NCBI GenBank assembly: GCA_033002965.1
Contig: JAURVB010013638.1
Span: 62,001-126,000 of the forward strand
Length of the DNA stretch: 64,000 nucleotides
Direction: 5' to 3'
From: Piper betle
Taxonomy: Eukaryota > Streptophyta > Magnoliopsida > Piperales > Piperaceae
Shown: piece by piece, positions 38,538 to 50,989 of the stretch
How positions within the stretch are numbered: the stretch's first letter is position 1
Layout of the letters: every line of letters starts with the position of its first letter
Notes under the pieces: model-generated
The model's database searches: none
What the model saw: the letters and a program-made list of their open reading frames with translations, nothing else
What the model was told of the DNA's origin: nothing
Position numbers and translations under genes: made by a program

Positions 38538-40481
38538 ATGGATTCTTTTTTGGAATCAACGGAGGGGGTGGTGGACATGATCATGCGACTCCACCGATCT
38601 CTGCCGCCGAGGCCGAGCTTGGAGGAGGTGGAGGCGGCGGTGGTGCTGATCCGGAACGTGGAGAGGGAGGAGCAGGCGAGGCTGGACGCGGTGGCGAAGC
38701 GGAGGAAGGGCGGCGACGTGCCGGAGGAGCTCCACTTGATACTGCAGGAGATGGAGCGGAGCCTGGTCGCTTTCCAGAGCAAGGAGCTGAGGAGGGAGGC
38801 GGAGCGGCTGATGGATCTGGAGAACGTCCACGCCATGTTCGACGAATGTCTCCAACGAGCTTCCAAGTGCATTCCCGGGTCTGAGAGCTACCGGCCCTCC
38901 GACCAGTCCAATGGGTCGGTTTCGGTTCCTGCTGCGGTGGTCCCGTCAAAGACATCGTCTTTTGGTGGCAGCAGAGCTTCTGGGTTTGATCGTGCCGCCG
39001 TCGTCGCCGGCTCCTCGGGGTTGCTTGCTCAGAGGGAAGGTGGAAGGAGAGGGGAGCTTTTTACCAGGGACGACAGCTATGTGAGGAAGACGAAGGCGAT
39101 GTTTCTCGGCGATGGGATTGCTGGGGAATTGGACTTGCCGTCGAGAGGTGCTCTCGCGAATTCTGCTAGCGTCTTGTCTGCCTCAAATGTTGGTGAGTGT
39201 CTTTCAAATTTGAGTTGTTCGTGCTATGGCATGTTTTGGAAGAGAAATGATGATAACAACTTGTGCTATTGTTCGAGCTTGTCAATGGCAATTGCATGCA
39301 ATGTTGTAAATGTTTTCTTGTTAATTTGATTTGGCAGGTGCAGGAGTGGAAGGGGAAAAGCTTAGTTTCATAAACCTGGCTAGTCTTATTGAGGTCTCGG
39401 CGAAAAAGGGCACGAAAGAGTTGGATTTGCAGAACAAGTTGGTGGATCAGATCGAGTGGCTGCCTGACACAATTGGGAAGCTCTCAAAATTGGCCAAGTT
39501 GGATGTGTCTGAGAACCGAATTGCTACCCTCCCTGTGACAATTGGAAGCCTGTCTGCTTTAAGCACCTTAGATCTTCACTCTAACAGAATAGCCGAGCTT
39601 CCTGAATCAATTGGAGATCTCTTGAGCTTGGTTTGTCTGAATCTTAGAGCGAACCAGCTTCAAGTGTTGCCACCTTCAATTGGCAAGCTCTCACGCCTTG
39701 CAGAGCTCGATGTCTGTTCCAACAGGCTTGCCTTTTTACCAGAAACCATTGGAAATCTTGGTAACTTAAAGAAGTTGAGCATTGAGACTAATGATATCGA
39801 AGAGCTGCCATACACCATTGGCAATTGTTCTTCTCTTGTTGAGCTCCGTGCGGAGTATAATCATCTGAAAGCCCTTCCTGAAGCAGTTGGAAAGCTTCAA
39901 TCATTGGAGATATTGACTGTTAGGTACAACAACATCAAAATGCTACCAAGCACTATGGCCTCCATGTCAAATTTGAAGGAGCTGGATGCCAGTTTTAACG
40001 AGCTAGATTTAGTCCCCGAGGGCCTTTGTCTAGCCACGACACTTGTCAAGTTGAACATAGGAAACAACTTTGCTGACCTCCAATCGTTGCCCCGTTCGAT
40101 TGGTAATCTTGAGATGCTAGAGGAATTGGATATTAGCAACAACCAAATACGTTTTCTACCAGATTCATTTGGTATGTTGTCCAATCTTCGTGTGCTCCGA
40201 GTTGATCAGAATCCACTGGAAGTCCCACCTAGACAAATTGCTGAAATGGGCGCGCAGGTAATCAGATCTTCTACTTCTTCTTTTCAAGTTTCTGGCTAGT
40301 GCTTGTCCTTATCAGTATTTTACGTGTGTTTTAGGCTGTTGTTCAATACATGGCTCAACATGTTGCCATGGGAGAAGTGAAAACTCAACCAGCGAAACAA
40401 AGGAGTAGCTGGACTCAACTTTGCTTCTTTTCAAGACCAAGAAAGAGGAAGCTTGATCGGTTGGATTATGTGAAGACTTAG
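38538..40481 (+). CDS. Plant intracellular Ras-group-related LRR protein (PIRL4/5-like)
   Basis: Three exons: 38538-39192, 39338-40257 and 40335-40481. GT-AG junctions keep the frame and give 573 residues. The N-terminal part (about 1-115) has the conserved PIRL stretch including MRLHRSLPPRPSLEEVEAA and LQEMERSLVAFQSKE. A serine-rich linker follows. From about residue 245 to 505 there are roughly eleven leucine-rich repeats of the LxxLDVSxNxIxxLPxxIGxL type, as in Ras-binding animal SHOC2-like proteins. The C terminus is basic (FFSRPRKRKLDRLDYVKT). There is no signal peptide or membrane span, so it is intracellular. PIRLs are linked to gametophyte and root development in Arabidopsis; the partner is unknown. 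The ATG at 38538 starts the conserved MDSFLESTEGVV region. A Ty3 element sits about 410 bp downstream of the stop. Confidence 0.93.
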
Positions 40482-40895
40482 TTTATGGATCCTTAACATA
40501 AAAACGAGGAATAGCTAAGAATAGTGTATGTAGGTATTTTCAAGTCAAGCTGCTATTTTTTTCCCCCATTTTTGTTTTGGTTTTATTAGCATTGATAGAA
40601 TTGAATTGGCTGCTGATGTACAGGGTTCACTTTAAGGTCTTTTGAAGGCCTTGCCTTGTCTCTGTCTGATTTAAGGGCATGATGGGCTCCCAGCCTTGAT
40701 CTTTATTTGTTCGTTGCCATCTTTCCATGAAGTTCATTTAGGAAGTGTAATGTTGTTTGTTCAGGTAGATTGAAATGTATCATTGACTTCAAGCGGCAGA
40801 ATGAAAGATTGTATCTACTTCTATATTAAACAATAGTGATCAATGTTCTTTTGTTTTCCAACCGTCTCTTGTAGCTGTTTTTAGTTAGGGCATTG
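40482..40895 (+). other. PIRL 3' flank up to the Ty3 insertion site
   Basis: Probably the PIRL 3' untranslated region. It ends in CATTG (40891-40895), the left target duplication of the Ty3 element. Confidence 0.45.
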
Positions 40896-41259
40896 TGGAA
40901 TGGTCTTCCTGACGCAACCTGGAATGGTCTTCCTCGCTAGCGTCGGCAAGGAGATCCTTGACCCTGTTCTGGTTGCAGCTTTGTTTTGATGGTGCCATCT
41001 CAACGACAACCTGCAAGATAGAGGGATGAAGCGAGACTTGAATTCGAGTACGGGTGTAGGGAAGGATCCTGCTCCCTTGGTGTTCCTTCTGAAAGATTGG
41101 AGGGAGAGTAACAAACAAAATGCAATCTCAATTTCATCAAAAGTGCCTAATACAGTTTCATGCTCTGTTTTTATATCCTCCCGCCCTTTCTCTCAATCAA
41201 GTTCTTGCTAATTACAATACTACGTTCCATACAATACCCTTCTCATTTTATTTATACCA
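40896..41259 (-). repeat. 3' LTR of the Ty3 element
   Basis: On the plus strand it runs TGGAATGGTCTTCC...TTTATTTATACCA, matching 48459-48798. The first 24 bp are a partial duplication: TGGAATGGTCTTCCT occurs at 40896 and again at 40920. The unduplicated LTR is 340 bp. Confidence 0.88.
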
Positions 41260-41272
41260 ATACCCTCCCCAT
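41260..41272 (-). other. Polypurine tract
   Basis: On the minus strand ATGGGGAGGGTAT lies directly before the 3' LTR start (TGGTATAAATAAA). This is the expected position for plus-strand priming. Confidence 0.75.
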
Positions 41273-41329
41273 GGAAAACAACCTTATCCTTACTAAAGCA
41301 TTACAATTTACAGGTTACTCAAGCATTAC

Positions 41330-42480
41330 AGCTAGTAAAGAAGGTAGCTGCTACAGAGGCTTTCAATTGGGAAACATGGAAGACATCATGAAGTAGGGAA
41401 TTAGTAGGAAGTTGCAGTTTGTAAGCAATCTGGCCAATATGTTGGATGATAGGGAATGAGCCATAAAACTTTACAACCAGCTTGTTAGACTTCTTAGTTT
41501 CTCAATGACGGTTGTCGGTAGGTTGTAGTTTCAAATAAAAATGTTGACTTACCTGAAATTCAACACCCCTTCTTTGCAAATCATGATAATGCTTCATTCT
41601 TAGTTGTGAAGTTGTCAGATTTTCTCTTCATTCTCGGAGAAATTGGTCTCTTTGACGTAAAAGTCCATCTACCATAGCTATTTTTGCTATTCCAGGAATG
41701 TAAAAGAGCAATGTGGGAGGCAGTAGGTTGTACACTGCTTCAAAGCCACTCATTCGAATTGCGGATTGGAAATTGGAGTTGTAACAATATTTAGTCCAAT
41801 GCAACCATTTGACCCAAGTATGTGGTCTATCTGCAGAAAAATATCTCAAGTATTGCTCAAGAACTTTGTTAATCACTTCAATTTGGCCATTTGTTTGAGG
41901 ATGGTAAAAAGAACGATAGTTGAATGTTACTCCTTATAGTTTGAAGCTCATTCCAGAAAGAGCTTGTGAAAGTTGGGTCTCTATCACAAACTATGAAAGT
42001 TGGCATTCCATGGAGCTTGAAGATTTCATCAAAAAACAGTTGAGCAATTTTTTTAGCTGTGAATGGATGAGCAATAGAAATGAAATGGCTATACTTTGAA
42101 AGTTTGCCCACTACTCCAAAGATTCCATCTTTTGCATTGCTTTTTGGCAATCTACTAATAAAATCCATGCTAATTGAAGTCCAAATTTGTTGTGGTATAG
42201 GAAGTGGTTGTAACAAACCAGCTGGTGCTAAAGTAGAGCTTTTGAATCTTTGCCAAGTTTCACAATTCTTTAGATGAGTTACCATATCTTTATACATCTG
42301 AGACCAATAAAAGACTGCTCTCAATCTTTTCAAAGTTTTATGAATTCCCTCATGAGTTCCATCTTGAAACTCTTTTAAGATAGTTAGTATGAGATCCATT
42401 TGAGAGTTCAAGTAGATTCTCTTCTTGTAAAGAAAAATGTCATCATGCCATGACTAGTTTGATGATAGCTTGTTGTCATC
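41330..42480 (-). pseudogene. Ty3 integrase region (broken)
   Basis: The minus-strand frame 42411-41878 contains the HEGIHKTLKRL zinc-binding-side sequence, SMDFISRLPKS and IVCDRDPTFTSSFW, matching the integrase core with its first two acidic residues. The frame then shifts. 41876-41628 continues the domain, and a further shifted stretch ends with HDVFHVSQLK-like sequence, as usual near the end of gypsy integrases. I see no clear chromodomain after it, although space before the polypurine tract is small. Confidence 0.8.
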
Positions 42481-42655
42481 AAATTGTTGTTTCAGATTTG
42501 ATATATGCACTTTTGTGGCATAAGCTCGTTTAACTTCATCAACCATCTTGGTATAGGGATTCAAATTGCTGCTAAGAATGAGGAATTCAAATTCTTCAAG
42601 TTGGGGTTAGCAGTGTTGGACTCCTCACAATCATTTTGCCTTGACAATAAATCTG

Positions 42656-43260
42656 CTACCTTGTTTTTTTCCCAGGCTTGTATTCAATCACAAAATCATA
42701 CCCTAGCAGCTTCACTAGCCACCTTTGCTGAGCTGTTGTGTGAATTTTCTGATCCCATGGATGCTTTAAAGTTGAGTGATCCGTTCGAACTATAAAAGTC
42801 TTGCCCAAAAGGTAGTGACACCACTTTTGGACAGCTAATACCAAATCCATCATCTCTCTCTCGTAAGTGGATAACAATAAATTCCTTCCACTCAAAACCT
42901 TGCTGAAGAAAGCAAGTGGGGGATCATGTTGCATCAAAACAGCTCATAATCCCATCCCACTAGTATCACATTCCACAACAAAGGGTATGGTAAAATTTGA
43001 CAACATAACAATAGGAGCCATTGTGAGGGCATGTTTCAGGTTATTGAAAGAATCTTCAGCTAGTTGATCCCAACGATAAGCATCCTTCTTAAGCAAATCA
43101 AACAATGGAGCAGCAACATTACTAAAGCCCTTAATAAAATTTTTATAATACCTTGCTAATCCCAAAAAAGCCCTTACTCTTCATTGACTTTGGTATGGGC
43201 CAATTCATAGTGGCTGATATCTTCTCTTGATCCATACTGACTCCTTGTAAAGAAATGATA
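42656..43260 (-). pseudogene. Ty3 RNase H region (broken)
   Basis: Minus-strand frames 43165-42944 and 42937-42656 give GLARYYKNFIKGFS, PFVVECDTSGMGL, then the FFSKVLSGRN, YEREMMDLVLAVQKW and RTDHSTLK motifs of Gypsy RNase H. There are frame breaks between them. Confidence 0.82.
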
Positions 43261-43319
43261 TAACCCAAGTATTGAATTTGCTGTAAACCGAAAAAACACT
43301 TCTCCTTTTTCCATATAAC

Positions 43320-44090
43320 CATGTACTAACAACTTCCCCAAGGTCATTTCAATATGCTGTAGGTGATCTTCTCAGCATTTGCTATATATGAGTATGTCAT
43401 AAAAGAAAATAAATATAAATTTTCTAAGATATGGAGCAAATACCTCATTCATCAAAGCTTAGAATGTAGAAGGTACATTAGATAATCCAAAAGGCATGAC
43501 CTTGAATTCATAGTGACCATGATGGGTGCGAAAAATTGTTTCCTGTACATTAGCCCCATACATCCTTATTTGATGGTATCCTGATCTCAAATCCAGCTTG
43601 GAAAAATAGTCAATACCATGTAATTTGTCCAATAGTTCATCAATGTTGGAAATTGGAAATTTGTCCTTGACGGTTGCTTTCTTTAGTGCTCTATACTCTA
43701 TGCACATCCTCCAACTCCCATCCTTTTTTTGACCAACAACATCAGAGAGGAATATAGACTTGTTGTGGGCTGAATTATCCTTGCCTCAAGTAATTCTTTG
43801 ACTTGTCTCTCTATTTCATTTTTTTGAAAATAAGGATACCTATATAATTTTACAGCCACAGGTGGGGTTCCCTCTTTCAGCCTCACGTGGTGATCAAAAG
43901 CCCGTGGTGGAGGTAAACTTTTTGGTACTAAAAATACTTCCCCAAATTTTTGTAACACCTTGTCCAATTGTTCAGCTTGTAGGATAGATAATAAAGACAA
44001 TGGTTGCCTCGGGCTAGAATTGCTCAGCACTTGTAAATTAATTAGCAATCCTTGCTTTCTCTTCTTAAGAGAATGAATTAGCTATTTTTT
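43320..44090 (-). pseudogene. Ty3 reverse transcriptase region (broken, active site altered)
   Basis: Minus-strand frames 44048-43698 and 43707-43459 contain [48 protein letters not shown] and [10 protein letters not shown], the typical RT fingers and palm. Downstream, near 43380-43410, the catalytic box reads FFYDILIYS where functional elements have FFDDILIYS, so one catalytic aspartate has become tyrosine. Confidence 0.82.
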
Positions 44091-44387
44091 GTCACGCAAT
44101 TGGCTTGGTGGAGTAATCTGACCTTGTAATACTACTATTTTCCCATTCTCTGTAAAAGACATTGTAAGGGATTCAAAATTCCATAATATGGATCCCAAAG
44201 TTTTCAGCCACTAAATGCCTAACACAATATCAATCTCTTCTAGCTAAAGTATGAAAAACTCTAAAATCGTACTATACCTCAGAAGGTCCAACTTTATACT
44301 TGCACACTTACCACCACAACTCATTTGCTTCCCATTGTCTATATGCGCTTTCAACCCATTGCTTATTTCCACTGGCAATTTCAGTTT

Positions 44388-44691
44388 CTAGATCAAACTT
44401 GCATTCACAAAATTGTGGGAACTCCTCAAATCTATCAGAACTGTTACTTGATGTCCGCCCACTCTCCCTAGCACTCTCATGGTGTTAGTGGTTGTGGCAC
44501 CCGTCAATGCGTTAAGAGATATCGCTGGGGTGATGGAATCACCCTCGTGTTCACTGTCTTCTTGCTCTAACAAGACTTCTTCCCTTACCACTTCAATGAT
44601 GAACAACCTCTTGCATTTGTGTCCGGGAACAAAGTTATCATCACATCTGAAACACAATCCTACATCCTTCCTCTCTTGCAGCTGTTTGACA
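44388..44691 (-). pseudogene. Ty3 gag zinc knuckle and protease region (broken)
   Basis: The minus-strand frame reads CFRCDDNFVPGHKCK, a gypsy-type zinc knuckle, then the protease region VTVLIDLRSSHNFVN. The usual active-site triplet D-S/T-G is replaced (DLR), so the protease would be inactive. Element E has cut gag just upstream of the zinc knuckle. Confidence 0.78.
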
Positions 44692-44696
44692 CTGAA

Positions 44697-47444
44697 TGTA
44701 ACACCCCGTTTCGGCTCACCCATGAACCGACCTGGAAATGTCACCGGCGACCGAACCGTTCGTTAATCCACTAGATTCAGTTAAGCCGACCCGGATCTAC
44801 TCTCGGAGTCTCAAGATGGAGATGCAAATATGAAATGCACGGATGGGATGCGTGGGTTCTAACGGAGTCCTACATGCATGCCATGACGTGCAAGCAAAGA
44901 CAAGACAAAATAATAAATGAGAAACCAAAAGAAAATATATACTATTTTATGAAAATACGGTAACACATAATAATCTACCATGACATTCAATCATTATCTC
45001 ATTTGTTTTTACTTGAGCCGAGTCTGAACTCCAAGGCTCCCTTCTCATTCATATTTATCAGTTCGTTTCATAACAAGTAATTCATTCAAGCAAACACATC
45101 AAAATTATCATTTACATAACAATAACACACCATCATTATACCTTATACGCGGCAGGTACATGTGTGCGCGGTTCCGTACTGCTCCTCCGCAGTCCCGACA
45201 GCTTTCATCGCTCGCATTCCTCACCTACATATATATAGAAAAACCGTCAGTAACGAGTGTTACCAGCCCAGAAAATAACTAATATCAATCTGGCACAGGA
45301 GAGCAAACTCTCCTGTTGAATCAAAACCATATACTTCCTCAAGAACTCTCATCAGGGCACATACGGGAGTCGTCGCCGTCGGGCCGTCGCCCTCGAGTCG
45401 ACAGCGTCCCCCTTTCTTTCTCATTCTCATACCTTGGCCATTTCTCTATCACTTCTCGCATCAAATTTCATTCCTTACCGCCCTCTGCACCTTCCATATT
45501 ACTCCTGGCCTTGAGCACAAAGGCCGAGCACTCTCAGGCAGTCGCCTTCAGTACCCTTTGAACCATAAGTCTAGACATGCGCTGCATTGCAATACCCGTA
45601 AACCTCCACACTTCTCCGGGTTTGAGGAACTCAAAGGTGGAGTTGTCCGAATCCTTCGGGAACGAAGTGGGTTCTCCCAGCTCCAGAGCCCGCTCTTCCG
45701 GGCACACGCCCTATCTGAAGACGTGGCCGCAAGTAACCCTCATCCCATCTCTCACCGAAAACGCGAAAACTATACATATATAGGCCTGGGTTGGGATTTA
45801 TACAATAGGCCCGAAGGCAACTTGATCTGGATCTGAAGTTCGAAAACAAACTTGAGGGATCTCTTCCTCGAGGGTTATTAATCCGAAAAAAGAACTGTTG
45901 GCTAAATGGCCCGAGTTAAGTGGGATCCGATAAAACGCCACTTAACTTGTCCTGCACATGATAAATCAAATATACAATAGAGTAGCGTAAAACAGAGAAC
46001 GAGTCCTAAACGGACCTGGTAGAAGCTCCAAACGGGTCCACGCGCCTAGGCGGCGAGCTCCTACACCGTACCTACACAATCAGGGTAAAAACTAACGCCC
46101 GCATGATGAATCACACATCCTATAGCATGCACACACAATCAACACAATCACACATCAATCAATCACATCAACCTATATCAATTCTAGCAAGTCTACTTAG
46201 GCTAGTTTGCATTAGATCATGATCATTACCTAGTTACCCTAATTAGTTTCTTAGTCTCCATTTTTTTAACACCACTCAATCAAACAAATTTCATATTTTA
46301 TCCTTAATCAAATCTACATTTATATATATTATTATAACACACAATTCACCAATCCTAGCATGCGGGGGTCCGAAGTCCGATCAGATTGGATCGGGTGCTT
46401 TCGGCGGATGATCCGGCGAATTTCCCACGAATCCAATTTCCGTCGGTTCCGGCAGTTTTCCGGCGAGTTGTTCGGCGGTAGTGATTCCGGCGGATTCCGG
46501 CGGTTTTCCGGCGATGATTCGGGACGGAGCAATCAGGGGGTCTATCGGCACCAGCTCGACGAGCTTGGTCCAATGGTGGTGTCAAACAGGGTAGCCGAGG
46601 TGGCGATGGCCGTCGACGGCAGCGTCGAAAATGGGTGGCGGCGGCGGCGTGCTCCAATCGAGGCTGCGGCGCCTCGACGGCGGTCGGTATGATGGGGGAA
46701 ACGTCGGCGACGGCGAGGGGGTGGTCGTCGGGGTCACAGCGGCGGCGGCGCGGCCCGGACGACGGTGGAATCAGGCTCGGAGTGGCGACTGCTGAGGCGG
46801 CTTTGTGGCATCGTGGCGGCGCGCCGGCAGGCGATCGGTGGCCGGGGTCGATCGGGGCGGCACGGCGACGGCGAGGGGACGACGGACGGTCGGTTCCGGT
46901 GGCAGGGCGACAGTTGACGGCGGTGGCGGCAACGAACAAAGTGGGTGGTGAGGGTTTGGGTGAAGAAGGGTCGGGAGGGAGAAAAATACCCTCAATGGCA
47001 GTTTCGTAAATAAGTATTGACTAGATTCCTACTCGAGTCAAAATAATATCTAGTTCGTAATAAATTCTAAACAAAATCTTAAAAAATATGGAAAAATTCC
47101 ATAAAATAAAACAAACACAACAACATCCAAATGGCATGCTCTATAACTAATAACCCACCCAAATATAATCCAACGCGTCCTAATGCGTTATTCGGCCTAA
47201 AACTATTCTGCGATAAAATAAAAATAACAATCAATACTGTATACCTCCATATACTTGATAACCTATTTTTCATCATCTTTTAGACGTTATCATCGTACAC
47301 TTGAGCATACATGACCTTCATCGCTCATAACTCACAGCTGACCTCAACTCAGCTCGCGGTCCATGAAGCTGACTCGACTCGAACCAACGGTTGAACCGAC
47401 TGGTTCACTCCCGTAAAACTCTGACTCGAGTTACGGGTTTTACA
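44697..47444 (+). mobile_element. Element E: TGTAACACCCC-family insertion nested in the Ty3 gag
   Basis: It starts TGTAACACCCCGTTTCGGC and ends CGGGTTTTACA, with target duplication CTGAA at 44692-44696 and 47445-47449. It is 2748 bp and homologous to D along its length. Shared landmarks include CTACATATATATAGAAAAACCGTC, CCTCAAGAACTCTCATCAGGG, CTCCTGGCCTTGAGCAC and the GC-rich block at about 46370-46970. It lacks internal LTR pairs or pol coding, so a solo LTR or non-autonomous derivative is likely. It is younger than the Ty3 host because it interrupts it. Its ORFs in the GC block mirror those in D and are composition artefacts. Confidence 0.85.
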
Positions 47445-47449
47445 CTGAA

Positions 47450-48440
47450 CTTCCTCCCAATAGTAGTATCTTTGGGTTGTAAATCTGCCACCGCATTAGC
47501 TTTTCCCTTGCTAATTCCGAAACTGTTTTCTTTGTAAGATGAACCTGCTGTATATTGATAGTTTTTGCTCATTCCATATACATGTGATCTCTAGTTCACA
47601 TGCTGCTCTAAGTGCTTGGCTAGACCTTGTACATCCAGCAAAGTCTCTAGTTTTCTTGTCTTCACCTCCATTCGCAATTGGGGACTAAGACCACAAGTAA
47701 AATTATTGATCTTCTGCTTTTCTGTCATGTGACCAACCCTTGTTGCCAATCTATGAATCGAGCCGTATACTCTTGAACTGAAGAGTCTTGAATTAATCGA
47801 GTGAGATCCCCATAGAAGTCTTCATAATCTGAGGGTCCAAACTGCAGGTTCATGGCCTCTTTCAACTTCGCCCAAGAAGATATTTCCTGATGTTCTTGCA
47901 GCATGTCGAACCAAATCTAAGCATCATCTTCCAAATGCAAACTTGCTAATTCAACTTGCAGGCCTTCATTGATATTATGCAACTTGAAAATTTTCTTTGC
48001 TCTACTAAACCAGGATATGGGGTCCTTTGAACCATCGAACTTAGGGAAGCTAATTTTGGATCCTTTCAGGCAATCCTCATTTGGAGCATCAAGAAAAGCA
48101 GTCTCTTGGGCATTCTATCGAACACGGTCTCTTCCTCCTCTGAACAGACTATGCTGCCTATTGCCCGACGACTGCAATTGCTCCTCCTGTAGACGATTAT
48201 CGTGGTTTCCTTGCAATTGATCCTCAACATCTATCCCATTTGCAGAAACCCTAGCATGCGAAGTACCAATACCCTCATGATTGTCAAGATTCATTCTATT
48301 CTCGACACCGTTAAATCTTGATTGCAATAATAATTCGAATTTAGCAGATATATTAGCAACAACAAAAAGTAGATGATTTTGGACTTCCCTAATTGGGGAT
48401 AATTCTTTAGAAGTGGGTGAAGGGTTTGTACCTCCCTCGC
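47450..48440 (-). pseudogene. Ty3 gag, N-terminal part (broken)
   Basis: The region between the primer site and element E. A minus-strand frame covers the start of gag from the primer site leftwards to 48115 (EQGEGGTNPSPTSKELSPI...). After it, frames are interrupted. Capsid-like sequence is indicated only by position, as no strong motif is readable by eye. Confidence 0.6.
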
Positions 48441-48443
48441 CTT

Positions 48444-48455
48444 GCTCTAATACCA
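48444..48455 (-). other. Primer-binding site, initiator-Met tRNA type
   Basis: Three bases inside the 5' LTR the minus strand reads TGGTATTAGAGC. This differs by one base from TGGTATCAGAGC, the sequence complementary to the 3' end of plant initiator methionine tRNA. Confidence 0.8.
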
Positions 48456-48458
48456 ATC

Positions 48459-48798
48459 TGGAATGGTCTTCCTCGCCAGCATTGACAAGGAGATCCTTGC
48501 CCCTGTTCTGCTTGCAGCTTTGTTTTGATGGCACCATCTCCACGATAACCTGCAAGACGGAGGGATGGAGCGAGACTTGAATTTGAGTACGGATGCAGGG
48601 AAGGATCTTGCTCCCTTGGTGTTCCTCCTGAAAGATGGGAGGGAGAGTAACAAACAAAATGCAATCTCAATTTTAGCAAAACTGCCCAATATATTTTCAT
48701 GCTCTATTTTTATATCTTCCCGCCCTTTCTCTCAATCAAGTTCTTGTTAATTACAATACTACCCTCCATACAATACCCTTCTCACTTTATTTATACCA
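48459..48798 (-). repeat. 5' LTR of the Ty3 element
   Basis: A 340 bp match to 40920-41259. On the element strand it begins TGGTATAAATAAAG and ends GACCATTCCA. The TATAAATAAA near its start is a possible polyadenylation or TATA-like signal. Confidence 0.88.
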
Positions 48799-48803
48799 CA
48801 TCG

Positions 48804-49192
48804 GTTGCTAGTTTTGTTGTCGTCAACTTGTTTGTCAAAGGCCATTCTTGTATCAAACACAGTTTAATAAGTAGTTTTACAAGTTTGTTTCTTGTGTGTT
48901 CTGTTTATTTTCCTGGAATATCCTTGTTTGATGAAAATGCTTATATCCTTCTTCCAGGTTTTTTATTGTTTAGTAGATTTAGGAAAAATAAGCTTAATAA
49001 AATTACTCTATTAGGTCAATATAACTTGAGATTAAGCAATAAAAATGACTCAGTTTTGAATTTTTTTTTCCTTTTTAATTTGTTTGTAGTTTTATCATTT
49101 ACCTTTTTATTGTTTCTCATTCCCAACTTTATCAAAGCCCATCCTTGAATTGCTCATAATCTATCTTATAGCTTTTTATCGATTACTTTTTT

Positions 49193-49236
<44 letters not shown>

Positions 49237-50989
49237 TTAAAAAAGTAAAAAAATTTGAGATTCACGAGGTGCAGGACTTCTATGAATCATAAGTCTCTAA
49301 TACTTTGATGGCGAAAATTTTGACTAAGGCTCCGTTTATTTAATAGGAAAGAAAATAAGAATTATAACAGACATGAAAATTTTAAATAAATAACTTACTA
49401 AAATTAATATAAATATCATATGTTTTAAAAAATTAATATTTTTATAATATATTTTGTGTTCAAATTAATCATGATTAATTTAAGTGGCACAACCGCTATC
49501 TAATGAGCTAAATTATTTTCCCTTTAAAAATATTTCCCCCTTTTTCTTATCATATAAGAGAAAAAGGAAAATATTTTTTAACATATGGAGAGCACACATG
49601 TAGGCTACATAAGGTAATCATGATTATTTTGTGATCTCATAGATCTAATCATAATTAATTTAATATTATTTTTTTATAAAAAATATATTAAATATAATTA
49701 CTTTGGGTAAAGCTGATTATTTCAAAAATTTTATGTCATTTACAATATTTATATATTAACCAAACAGACCCTAAATTGAAAAAAGTTGGAACATTGTACC
49801 TCGTCGATTTTGTGAACATTATATCTTATTGTTTGGCCCAATTTTTTGATTGGATATTTTTCAGGATATTGCTCTAAATGTGAAAAAAATGGGAAAATAT
49901 TATCAATAGTTGGATGTCAATTTTTTCTTTTAAAAATAGCTAAATTTTCAAAAGTATGCATATCACATGTAGCCATTTTAAAAACTGTAATTTGAATTAA
50001 TGACGAAAATTTACTATTTTTTTAGCCAATGATAAAAGTGTCTATGCAAGACAAGGTGGAACATGGGAAAAATTGTAATTTCTATTCAACTTTATGAATT
50101 TGAGAAAATTAATTAATAAATGATGAATAAATCTTAAGATTCAAGTTATTGTTGAGATATGAAGCAAAAGTAAAAGGTAGATTTTGATTATTTAAAAGGT
50201 GAAACTGAAACTACTATTGTTCAATTATGGGGGGAACTAACACCTTATTTTTATCCAATATGGTCGTAATTTTGATAAAATAAAATAAAATAAAATAAAA
50301 TAAAATATTATTAATTATAGAATTCAAAAGGGTTTTGGTTAGGGAAATTTGAAGTTGGTCAAAAGTACTTAAATCACTAGAACAAAAATTAAAATTCAAA
50401 ATTATTTAAAATAAACGAATGGCCATGTGTACAATAAAAGTTGAAGATGTGCTACACTTTTCGGTTAAATTCGTTTTAGCTTGGTATTCAACTTTAAAAA
50501 ATATTTAGATTCAAAACTTGACTTGATATTAAATGAGCTAAACATGGGCTTGTACCTGCTCAACTCAATTCAACTCAACTCGAAGTTTGATTTATTATAT
50601 AAGGATTAAAATTTTTAGTTATATTTATCTTAAATTTATTTATATAAATTTAATTAAATTATAAAATATTATTGTATGATAATAATTTTAAATAAAATTA
50701 TGCATTATTAAATTATCTTCTATGTATAATTATATTAAAGTTAAGATATTTTAATTACAAATTAAATTTGAGTACAAATCATACGAAAGAAGACTTTTAG
50801 TAAATATGAATCAAACTAACTTGAAAAATAACCCGAATTCAAACCGACAAGGATATTTTTTTAGCTTAACTCAATCTCAAAATCAAACGAATCGTATTTG
50901 AGTTAAGCAAAACTCAACTTGACTCAAGTCATAACTATACTACAAAATAAACATTTTCCTTATATATATATAGAGCATGCATTTACTGT
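48804..50989. other. AT-rich intergenic region
   Basis: This holds a (TA)n tract at about 49197-49234 and a (TAAAA)n run at about 50278-50306. The short ORF at 48699-49148 begins in the LTR and continues into flank; it is not a gene. Nothing else is recognised. Confidence 0.45.

Larger units (their letters stand above)
40896..48798 (-). mobile_element. Ty3/Gypsy LTR retrotransposon (Reina-like chromovirus?), decayed, with element E nested
   Basis: On the minus strand the order is 5' LTR (48798-48459), primer-binding site, gag, protease, reverse transcriptase, RNase H, integrase, purine tract and 3' LTR (41259-40896). RT-RH-INT order defines Ty3/Gypsy. Without element E the length is about 5.15 kb. 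With ~340 bp LTRs and an initiator-Met primer site, this suits the Reina lineage (inference). The target duplication is CATTG (40891-40895) versus CATCG (48799-48803), one mismatch. The two LTRs differ at about 30 of 340 positions by eye, so the insertion is old. Coding is broken by many stops and shifts. Confidence 0.88.

Noticed and set aside
37932..38955. Minus-strand ORFs of 99-183 codons around the PIRL leader and first exon
   Set aside because: They are shadows of the GC-rich PIRL leader and coding strand.
41260..41640. Chromodomain at the end of the Ty3 integrase
   Set aside because: The space before the polypurine tract is short and frames are broken; no chromodomain motif is readable, so the chromovirus assignment rests on other traits.
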